Both the position numbers and the translations under genes were made by a program. This document shows positions 10,171-15,950 of a stretch of 15,950 nucleotides of DNA, in pieces. The stretch comes from JBDSTW01 sp039914705. Lineage in GTDB: Bacteria > Pseudomonadota > Gammaproteobacteria > SURF-13. The stretch covers positions 1 through 15,950 of the forward strand of contig JBDSOT010000047.1 of the NCBI GenBank assembly GCA_039914705.1, given 5' to 3'. How positions within the stretch are numbered: the first letter of the stretch is position 1; each line of letters begins with the position of its first letter. The notes beneath the pieces were generated by a model. It was not told where the DNA came from, did not search any database, and saw only the letters and a list, made by a program, of their open reading frames with translations.

Positions 10171-10380
10171 ATGGTAGATTATCGGCGTAACTTTGTTCCG
10201 GGCGGCACTGATTATCACCGCCACCTGGACTACATCCACTACAATCCGGTCAAGCACGGCTTGGCGAAACATCCAGGCGAATGGCCACATAGTTCATACC
10301 ATAAGTATTTCAAAAAACAATGGTATACGCCGGGTTGGGGAAAGAATGAGCCTGAACTGGAAGGGAAACTTGGCGAATAA
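10171..10380 (+). pseudogene. REP-associated tyrosine transposase (RAYT, Y1_Tnp) remnant with internal deletion
   Basis: An open frame of 69 codons joins two ends of a RAYT protein. Residues 1-13 (MVDYRRNFVPGGT) match the usual RAYT start, in which a PGGT-type turn is followed by FFTV. Residues 14-69 (DYHRHLDYIHYNPVKHGLAK, then EWPHSSYHKYF and a final GW) match the C-terminal part, where DY.RHLDYIHYNPVKHG is a family hallmark. RAYTs are usually about 150-200 residues, so roughly 100 residues are missing at the junction, including the His-X-His metal site (HUH motif) of the nuclease. The frame is intact across the junction, so a short protein could be made, but it could not be a working transposase. 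REP-type palindromes lie on both sides (10113-10140 and 10389-10418), as expected at a RAYT locus. Confidence 0.8.
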
Positions 10381-10388
10381 CGATGAAT

Positions 10389-10418
10389 GTCGGATCCGCT
10401 GCGCTTGATCCGACCTAC
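10389..10418 (-). repeat. REP palindrome (copy 3, upstream of the marC-family gene)
   Basis: Arms GTCGGATC and GATCCGAC enclose CGCTGCGCTT and are followed by CTAC. It is identical to 9996-10025 except for A to G in the loop. It ends 14 bases before the ATG of the marC-family gene, so it must lie in that gene's leader or promoter region. Confidence 0.85.
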
Positions 10419-10432
10419 ATACTGGCTACCAC

Positions 10433-11071
10433 ATGAACTTCGACTACATTCTGCCCTTCAAACAATTTATTTCGCTCGTGGTGGTGCTGGCCCCGCTCGA
10501 TGTAATCCCGCTCTATTTATCGCTCACCCAGGGCATGCCCAGCCGCCAGCGTCATCAGGCACTGCGGCGCATGATTATCGCCGTGGTGCTCACGCTATTC
10601 TTTTTCCAGGCGACCGGCCTTTATCTGTTCACGCTCATGGGCGTCACGCTGCCGAGTTTTCAGGTGGCCGGCGGGCTTATCCTCGCCTCGATGGCCTGGT
10701 CGATGCTGCACGCCACCCACTCGCGCATGCAAACCACGCGTACCGAGGGGGAGGAATCGCATGAACGCGATGATTTTTCCATTGTGCCGCTGGCCATCCC
10801 GATGCTCGCGGGGCCGGGCGCGATTACTACGGTTATCTTGTTCACCGAGCAATACAAGGGCACCATCGCCGGTCACCTGCAACTCAGCACGGTGATCCTC
10901 GCCGCCGCGCTGACGCTCTATGTGCTGTTCCGTACCTCGGGACCCTTATTTGACAAACTCGGTGTAACCGGCACGCGCATCACCACGCGCATCATGGGCA
11001 TGCTGCTGCTGGCACTGGCGATGGAATTTATCTTGCGCGGCATCAGCGCCACGCTATTTCCGGCGCGCTGA
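10433..11071 (+). CDS. MarC family integral membrane protein
   Basis: This 212-residue inner-membrane protein has about six hydrophobic segments (roughly 6-31, 46-68, 74-94, 117-138, 150-167 and 185-206). Family-typical stretches are APLDVIPLYLSLT (20-32), AGGLILASMAWSML (79-92), FSIVPLAIPMLAGPGAITTV (115-134) and RITTRIMGMLLLALAMEFIL (182-201). A charged loop at about 95-114 (RTEGEESHERDD) separates the two halves. The biochemical function of MarC/YchE-type proteins is not established. The old link with multiple antibiotic resistance is not supported by later work. No clear Shine-Dalgarno sequence precedes the ATG at 10433, and a REP palindrome sits just upstream. pgpA begins 51 bases after the stop and may share its transcript. 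Confidence 0.92.
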   Translation: MNFDYILPFKQFISLVVVLAPLDVIPLYLSLTQGMPSRQRHQALRRMIIAVVLTLFFFQATGLYLFTLMGVTLPSFQVAGGLILASMAWSMLHATHSRMQTTRTEGEESHERDDFSIVPLAIPMLAGPGAITTVILFTEQYKGTIAGHLQLSTVILAAALTLYVLFRTSGPLFDKLGVTGTRITTRIMGMLLLALAMEFILRGISATLFPAR

Positions 11072-11122
11072 GACCAATGATTTGCAACCTGCGCACGGCG
11101 CACGCTACTGGAAACACATCCC

Positions 11123-11629
11123 TTGATCGACCCCAAAAACCCAAAACAACACAAGGTTCCGCCCAGCGTATGGTCAGACCCCCGGCATTTTTTCGCGTTC
11201 GGCATGGGCGCAGGCGCGCTTCCGGTGGCACCGGGCACCTTCGGGACCTTACTCGCCGTGCCTATCTATTTACTGGTGCGCGATCTACCACTGTCCGGCT
11301 ACCTCATCCACACCACCTTGCTTGCCGTGCTCGGCCTCTGGCTATGCCATGTCACCGCGCGCGATTTGGGGGTGGACGACCATCCGGGCATCGTCTGGGA
11401 CGAGATTGTGGGCTATCTGATCACCATGACGGCCGCCCCACCCGGCTGGTTTTGGATGGTGCTGGGCTTTGCCTGGTTTCGCCTGTTCGACATCTGGAAG
11501 CCTTGGCCTATCCGCCTCGTCGACCGCAAGGTCAAGGGCGGCTTGGGTATTATGCTGGACGATATACTCGCCGGCGTGGCCGCCTTTCTGGCCCTGCAGG
11601 CCTGTGCATGGCTGACTGCAACCTATTGA
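11123..11629 (+). CDS. pgpA: Phosphatidylglycerophosphatase A
   Basis: This 168-residue inner-membrane enzyme removes the phosphate from phosphatidylglycerol phosphate to give phosphatidylglycerol. Diagnostic PgpA blocks are HFFAFGMGAGALPVAPGTFG at 22-41, DDHPGIVWDEIVG at 85-97, FRLFDIWKPWPI at 119-130 and KGGLGIMLDDILAG at 138-151. The acidic residues in these blocks match the metal-dependent active site of the family. Length is close to E. coli PgpA. The start is taken as TTG at 11123. No upstream ATG fits, the next in-frame ATG lies inside the conserved GMGAG block, and the resulting N-terminus has the expected length. The Shine-Dalgarno sequence is weak (GGAA about ten bases upstream), so the exact start is uncertain. 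The gene follows the marC-family gene by 51 bases on the same strand. Confidence 0.93.
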   Translation: MIDPKNPKQHKVPPSVWSDPRHFFAFGMGAGALPVAPGTFGTLLAVPIYLLVRDLPLSGYLIHTTLLAVLGLWLCHVTARDLGVDDHPGIVWDEIVGYLITMTAAPPGWFWMVLGFAWFRLFDIWKPWPIRLVDRKVKGGLGIMLDDILAGVAAFLALQACAWLTATY

Positions 11630-11776
11630 TGTATAAGCCTGCGGAAAAACCGGGCAAAACCCGGCAAAATGGCTTGGAGTCGGGAGGGAAAAACAGGTAA
11701 TATTGGTGCGCGTTTGCCTTATCGCAGAGTAGTAAACAAGGATAGATGTTTCAGGATCGATAAATGAGCAGACTTC

Positions 11777-14700
11777 ATGAAGCCAGCTGACACGCATACT
11801 CAGACCCTTAGCGCTAAAAACGTATCTCCGAAGTTACGCAATAAGAATACTAAAGCAAACGTAATAGCGGATTTCTCCGCAACCATCCGCGACCCTGAGC
11901 GGTTGGCGGCGGTGCGCTGCACGGGCCTGCTCGACTCGCCAGCCGATGAAGCCTTCGACCGGCTGGCGGGCCTGGCTGCCAAAATCCTTGCTACCCCCAT
12001 AGCCCTTATCTCGCTCCTGGACGAGGACCGGCTATTCTTCAAAAGCCGCGTAGGATTGCCGCCCGGCGCGCCCTCGGAATTAGCCCTTACCGAATCCTTT
12101 TGCCAGTACAACGTAACCCTCCGCCAGCCCTTAATCATCAATGACGCCCTGACCCACCCGCTGGTCTGCCAACACCCTGCGGTTGCCGCATTTGCGATAC
12201 GCGCTTATCTGGGGGTGCCACTCATTAATCAGGATGGGCATGGGCTGGGAATCCTGTGCGTCATTGACCGCGAACCACGCATCTGGAGTGACACCCAGGT
12301 CTCCATACTCACCGACCTGGCCACTGTGGTGATGACGGAGATTGATTTGCGCATGGTGGCGCAACGGGCCAAGGCCGATTATCAGGAACTCGAACATACC
12401 CAACGGGCGTTGCGCAGTAACGAGGAGCGCCTCCATACCGTCTTCACCCAGGCCACCGTCGGCATCATGATCACCGACAAGGACGGCCGCTTTCTACAGG
12501 TAAACCAGGCCGTGTGCGACATCACCGGCTATACGGAGACGGAGTTATATGCCCTGGACTTCGCCTCTATTACGCACCCAGATGATCTCGAGAACACACT
12601 CGATTCGATGCGGCGCCTGCTCGCCGGCGAGATACCCACCTTTGCCCTGGAGAAGCGTTACCTCAAAAAGACCGGCGCTATCGTATGGGTTCAGGCCAGC
12701 AAGTCTCTGGTACGCGACAGTGCGGGACAACCGGCCACCATCATTGCGTTAGTCCAGGACATCACTGCACGCCGCGTTGCCGAATACGAGCGCGAGCAGT
12801 CACTCAAGCGCGAACGCCAGTCGCGGGCAGCCTCGGAATACCGCAGCGCCGAACTGGACGCCGTCATCAAGAACATGCCCGACGCCGTTTATATCGGCAC
12901 AGCACAGGGCATTCGCGTCGCGAATGAGCCGGCGCTAAGCCAGCTTGGGTTTCAATCGGTGGCAGACCTGAACCGCGACATCTCGGATCTTGCCGCTCAG
13001 CTTCAATGCCGTAATGCTGAAACCGGCCAGCTTTTTGCGGTCGAAGATCTGCCCTTTTCCCGGGCGTTGCTCGGCGAGCGCAGTGTCGGCGATGTTATCA
13101 TCCGTCATCAACTCACCGGCCAGGATCGCATCATGCGCAGCGCCGCCGCGCCGATCATCGTTAGCGGACAACCCATCGCGGCAATTGCCGTGAACACCGA
13201 CATCACCGATCAGAGACAGGCCGAGCAAGCCTTGCACCTTAGTGAGGAACGTTATCGCGCACTGTATGATGACAATCCTTCCATGTATTTCACCCTCAGC
13301 ACCACCGGCATCATCCTCTCCATTAACCGTTTCGGCACGGAAAACCTGGGCTACAAGCCCAGCGAACTAGTCGGACAATCGGTATTCATGCTGGTGCATA
13401 ATGATGACCGGGTGCAGGTTGAGGAGCAGTTCCGCGCCTATGTCGCCCAACCCTCGCACCGGGTTCATTGGGAATTTCGCAAGCTGTGCAAGGACGGCAG
13501 TGTGCTGTGGGTGAGAGAGGCCGTGCGTTGCGTGCAAAATCCGGACGGCACCACCGTGGTGCTGGTCGTGTGCGACGACATCAATGAACGCAAGCACGCC
13601 GAAGAGCAACTCCGGCATAGCGCATTTCACGACGCCCTTACCGGACTCGCCAATCAGGCGCGCTTCCAAAGCCTGGTCACGCGCGCCATCGTTAACACAA
13701 AACGCCATGAACAGCATCTGTTCGCCGTGCTGTTCATCGACCTAGACCGCTTCAAGATAATCAACGACAGCCTCGGACATCTGGTCGGCGACCAATTACT
13801 GATTGCCATCGCCCAGCGCCTAGAGGATAAAGTGCGACCCGGCGATACCGTGGCGCGCTTCGGCGGTGACGAATTTACCGTGCTGCTCGATAGCATTAAA
13901 GATGCCGATGAGGCCGTCTATGTCGCCAACCGGATCCACAAGGCATTCCGCAAGCCCTTTTACTTGCCTGACGGGCATGAGATCCACACCACGGCCAGTA
14001 TCGGCATTGCGCTCAGCACGCCAGGCCTCACTAAATCCGAAGATATCCTGCGCGACGCCGACATTGCCATGTATCGCGCCAAGGCCTCCGGCAAAGGCTG
14101 CTATCAGGTATTTGAAGGCGGCATGTTTGTGCATGCGCGTAAAATCTGGGAGCTGGAAAGTGATTTGCGGCGCGCGCTCGACTGCGAAGAATTGCACGTT
14201 CATTATCAGCCAATCGTGTGCCTTCATTCCGGTAAGATCACCGGCGTAGAGGCGCTCGCGCGCTGGCAGCACCCGGAGCGCGGCCTGCTGTATCCGGAAG
14301 AATTTATCTCGCTTGCCGAAGAATCCGGCATGATCGAGGCGTTGGGTAAAAAACTGCTGGGTCTGGGTTGCGCACAACTCAAGATCTGGCAGGGCGAGGG
14401 ATTCCCCAATCTGCAAATATCGGTTAATTTCTCGGCCGTGCAATTTCACAATGAATGTCTGCCGGAACTTATTAAAGACGTTTTAAAAGAGACCGGTCTG
14501 TCGGCGAGCAGCCTCAAACTTGAGATCACCGAAAGCCTGGCGATGAGAAATATCGACTACAGCATTGCCGCCCTGAATGAATTAAGCGCGATGGGCGTGC
14601 AAATCTCTATCGATGATTTCGGAACCGGCTATTCATCGCTTGCCTATCTGCGCCGTTTCCCCATCAACACCCTCAAAATTGATCATTCGTTTGTGCGCGA

Positions 14701-14938
14701 CATCACGCGCGATGCGGACGATGCCGCGATGAGCGCGGCGATTATCGCCATGGCGCACAGCCTTAAACTGGACGTGGTGGCGGAGGGCGTGGAGACCGAG
14801 GAACAGCTTGCCTTGTTGCGTACCCAAGACTGCGACAGCATACAGGGCTACTTGTACAGCCGCCCGTTACCGGCCAAAGTCTTTACCCGCTTGTTGCGGG
14901 AAAACCGTGTCCTGTCGCCTCCCGTAAAAAAGATTTAA
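11777..14938 (+). CDS. GAF-PAS-PAS-PAS-GGDEF-EAL cyclic di-GMP turnover protein
   Basis: This 1053-residue protein has no membrane segment and is probably cytoplasmic. In order it has a GAF domain (about 38-190), PAS domains (about 213-335, 357-482 and 488-608), GGDEF (about 612-780) and EAL (about 790-1045). GGDEF makes cyclic di-GMP and EAL degrades it. The GGDEF site is intact (FGGDEF 695-700, metal-site FIDLDRFK 653-660), with an inhibitory I-site RPGD at 687-690. The EAL side keeps EALAR at 825-829, Asn884, Glu917 in EITES, DDFGTG at 946-951, Lys967 in LKID, Glu1003 and Gln1023, so both activities look possible. PAS domains 1 and 3 end in DIT or DIN linkers typical of signal relay. The start ATG at 11777 has only a weak ribosome site. 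Input ligands are unknown. A second PAS-domain gene lies downstream on the same strand, beyond a MITE-like insertion. Confidence 0.96.
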   Translation: MKPADTHTQTLSAKNVSPKLRNKNTKANVIADFSATIRDPERLAAVRCTGLLDSPADEAFDRLAGLAAKILATPIALISLLDEDRLFFKSRVGLPPGAPSELALTESFCQYNVTLRQPLIINDALTHPLVCQHPAVAAFAIRAYLGVPLINQDGHGLGILCVIDREPRIWSDTQVSILTDLATVVMTEIDLRMVAQRAKADYQELEHTQRALRSNEERLHTVFTQATVGIMITDKDGRFLQVNQAVCDITGYTETELYALDFASITHPDDLENTLDSMRRLLAGEIPTFALEKRYLKKTGAIVWVQASKSLVRDSAGQPATIIALVQDITARRVAEYEREQSLKRERQSRAASEYRSAELDAVIKNMPDAVYIGTAQGIRVANEPALSQLGFQSVADLNRDISDLAAQLQCRNAETGQLFAVEDLPFSRALLGERSVGDVIIRHQLTGQDRIMRSAAAPIIVSGQPIAAIAVNTDITDQRQAEQALHLSEERYRALYDDNPSMYFTLSTTGIILSINRFGTENLGYKPSELVGQSVFMLVHNDDRVQVEEQFRAYVAQPSHRVHWEFRKLCKDGSVLWVREAVRCVQNPDGTTVVLVVCDDINERKHAEEQLRHSAFHDALTGLANQARFQSLVTRAIVNTKRHEQHLFAVLFIDLDRFKIINDSLGHLVGDQLLIAIAQRLEDKVRPGDTVARFGGDEFTVLLDSIKDADEAVYVANRIHKAFRKPFYLPDGHEIHTTASIGIALSTPGLTKSEDILRDADIAMYRAKASGKGCYQVFEGGMFVHARKIWELESDLRRALDCEELHVHYQPIVCLHSGKITGVEALARWQHPERGLLYPEEFISLAEESGMIEALGKKLLGLGCAQLKIWQGEGFPNLQISVNFSAVQFHNECLPELIKDVLKETGLSASSLKLEITESLAMRNIDYSIAALNELSAMGVQISIDDFGTGYSSLAYLRRFPINTLKIDHSFVRDITRDADDAAMSAAIIAMAHSLKLDVVAEGVETEEQLALLRTQDCDSIQGYLYSRPLPAKVFTRLLRENRVLSPPVKKI

Positions 14939-14970
14939 GGAACCTCTGATGGACTTATTCAGAGCTTCCC

Positions 14971-15186
14971 TAAAGAAAGGTAGTGGTTCATTTTAAAATT
15001 CGAGATTGGGGTATCTCTTTCATGCAGGTTTTGCCCCTTCCCCCTTTTGACGAGGGAAGGCGGGGATGGGGGTGAGCCTGTACTCAATCACCCCCACCTC
15101 AATCCTCGCCCGTGAAGGGGGAGGAGGATCCCCATTCTGTATTTTTCCATGCTGTATTTTTCAAACTGAACCACTACCTAAAGAAA
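14971..15186. mobile_element. MITE-like element, 200 bp, with target-site duplication
   Basis: The element proper is 14979-15178. Its ends are perfect 12-bp inverted repeats, GGTAGTGGTTCA at 14979-14990 and TGAACCACTACC at 15167-15178. It is flanked on both sides by the same 8 bases, TAAAGAAA (14971-14978 and 15179-15186), the signature of transposition with target duplication. It contains no credible coding frame. The interior is C/G-rich and self-complementary: CCTTCCC at 15036-15042 with GGGAAGG at 15054-15060, GGGGGTGA at 15068-15075 with TCACCCCC at 15088-15095, and GGCGGGGAT at 15059-15067 with ATCCTCGCC at 15102-15110. It would need a transposase supplied elsewhere. Several DDE transposase families make 8-bp duplications, and the ends seen here do not decide which one. 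Confidence 0.85.
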
Positions 15187-15231
15187 TTGCGGGTAGCGGT
15201 TTTATTTTGAAATTAATTCGTGATTAGTGAG

Positions 15232-15251
15232 CGGGAGAAAACTATCTCCCG
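15232..15251 (+). other. Short perfect hairpin in the leader of the downstream PAS gene
   Basis: CGGGAGA at 15232-15238 pairs perfectly with TCTCCCG at 15245-15251 around a 6-base loop. No T-run follows on either strand, so it is not a standard terminator. It lies 65 bases before the start codon of the PAS-domain gene, and its function is unknown. Confidence 0.4.
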
Positions 15252-15316
15252 AGGCATCAACCCTTACTGCAATGCCAGAGTTTTTTATTTTCCATTAGCC
15301 TTGTAGCATACCTCTT

Positions 15317-15950
15317 ATGGACGACCTGCCGAATACCGCAAGTATGCCCCAGCCTGAAGACTCGATAGCGGGCGTCATGGACGATCTGGCTCACGAGCAG
15401 GCGGCAGACGTCATTACGCATCAAAAGATACTGTTCGAGGCCTTGATCGAAAGTGTGCTTGACGGAATTTTGATCGTTTCCGCCGAGGGCCGCATGTTGC
15501 ATCTTAATCAACGCTTTGCCGACATTTGGCACTTCCCCGCAGAGATTATCCAATCCAAATCGGACGAGGCCGCGTTGCAGTGGGCAGCAAACCAAACCAC
15601 GGATCCGGCAGGATTTCTCGCGCGCGTCGCCGACGTTTACACGCAGCCCGACCAGGAGGTTCGCGAGGAAGTGTTGATGAAGGACGGGCGTGCGTACGAG
15701 CGCTTCGGTGCGCCGATTCGAAGCGGCGGTAACTGGCTGGGCTGGGTGTGGACCTTCCGTGATATTACCGAGCGCAAACAAGTCGAAGAGCGATTACGCG
15801 AGAGTGAACATCATTACCGCCTCATTACTCAAACTGCCACCGACGTTATTATAACCATTGATGCCAATAGTATAATTTTGTTCATCAATGATGCAGTCGT
15901 AACGATGTTTGGTTACACGGCTGCGGAATTGCTGGGCAAGAATCTGAACA
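15317..15950 (+). CDS. PAS-domain sensor protein, N-terminal part (partial)
   Basis: The frame is open from 15317 to the window's right edge (211 codons and one base), with a TAG at 15296 bounding it upstream. It starts MDDLPNTASMPQPEDSIAGV. The first PAS domain spans about 36-153 (VLDGILIVSAEGRMLHLNQR, FADIWHFP, later WVWTFRDITERK). A short helical linker, QVEERLRESEHHYR, leads into a second PAS domain from about 165 (DVIITIDANSIILFINDAVV, TMFGYTAAELLGKNL). The output domain is off the window. Histidine kinase or GGDEF/EAL are the usual choices for such architecture, and the neighbouring GGDEF-EAL gene makes the latter plausible but unproven. No good Shine-Dalgarno sequence precedes this ATG; in-frame ATGs at 15344 and 15377 are alternatives, although both PAS domains remain intact with any of them. 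Confidence 0.85.
   Translation, partial: MDDLPNTASMPQPEDSIAGVMDDLAHEQAADVITHQKILFEALIESVLDGILIVSAEGRMLHLNQRFADIWHFPAEIIQSKSDEAALQWAANQTTDPAGFLARVADVYTQPDQEVREEVLMKDGRAYERFGAPIRSGGNWLGWVWTFRDITERKQVEERLRESEHHYRLITQTATDVIITIDANSIILFINDAVVTMFGYTAAELLGKNLN

Larger units (their letters stand above)
14939..15316. other. 378-bp gene-free gap between two signalling genes
   Basis: Most of this gap is the MITE-like element with its 8-bp duplications. Removing the element and one duplication leaves about 170 bases. Of these, 14939-14970 is a short tail after the GGDEF-EAL stop with no clear terminator. The part 15187-15316 is AT-rich leader sequence with one hairpin at 15232-15251. No tRNA, small RNA or confident promoter is recognisable. 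Confidence 0.6.

Noticed and set aside
9996..10418. Possible CRISPR array, because of short repeated units
   Set aside because: The units vary in orientation and spacing, are palindromic with GTAG heads, and have no uniform spacers or cas genes. They are REP elements.
10387..10764. Plus-strand 125-codon frame overlapping the start of the marC-family gene
   Set aside because: It starts at the REP and then runs out of frame through a clearly conserved membrane protein. Its composition is that of a shadow frame.
11650..11664. CCGGG/CCCGG hairpin followed on the minus strand by TTTTT, resembling a terminator
   Set aside because: The stem is only five base pairs, and no minus-strand gene nearby would use it. 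On the plus strand there is no T-run after it.
13820..14449. 209-codon minus-strand frame inside the GGDEF-EAL gene
   Set aside because: It is antisense to the GGDEF and EAL catalytic motifs, which clearly define the real reading frame, and has no recognisable domain.
15257..15781. 174-codon minus-strand frame at the right end
   Set aside because: It is opposite a plus-strand frame that encodes a clear PAS domain with the DITERK linker. The antisense translation has no family features.

Overview
The window looks like chromosomal DNA of a gammaproteobacterium, moderately GC-rich and densely coding. The evidence is a FabI-type enoyl-ACP reductase, PgpA, an AMP-forming acetyl-CoA synthetase, a DUF3391 (HD-GYP-type) N-terminus, and REP palindromes with a RAYT remnant. 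Genus cannot be fixed from sequence alone. No complete, obviously new multi-gene system is visible. The unusual material is mostly mobile or repetitive DNA between housekeeping genes.

Left part (1-6867, all minus strand). The left edge cuts the first 38 codons of a gene whose product starts like the DUF3391 domain of HD-GYP c-di-GMP phosphodiesterases. Next comes a four-gene peptide-type ABC importer, transcribed right to left: a lipoprotein substrate-binding protein with an added C-terminal membrane helix, a first permease, a second permease with an extra N-terminal membrane and periplasmic module, and a fused two-domain ATPase. The last three genes overlap by 4 and 1 bases, so this is a tight operon. 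Gene order resembles yejABEF.

Middle part (7026-11629, plus strand). fabI is divergent from the transporter and is followed by acs, a marC-family membrane gene and pgpA. The fabI-acs gap holds tandem hairpins and a REP palindrome. The acs-marC gap holds a REP cluster, a duplicated scrap of the acs 3' end, and a RAYT (REP-associated tyrosine transposase) gene that has lost its whole catalytic middle.

Right part (11777-15950, plus strand). A 1053-residue GAF-PAS-PAS-PAS-GGDEF-EAL protein retains the catalytic residues of both c-di-GMP domains and the inhibitory site. After it lies a 200-bp MITE-like element with perfect 12-bp terminal inverted repeats and a perfect 8-bp target duplication. The window ends inside a second PAS-domain sensor gene. 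With the DUF3391 start at the left edge, proteins of c-di-GMP or PAS signalling type lie at both ends, with lipid and acetate metabolism and peptide import between them.
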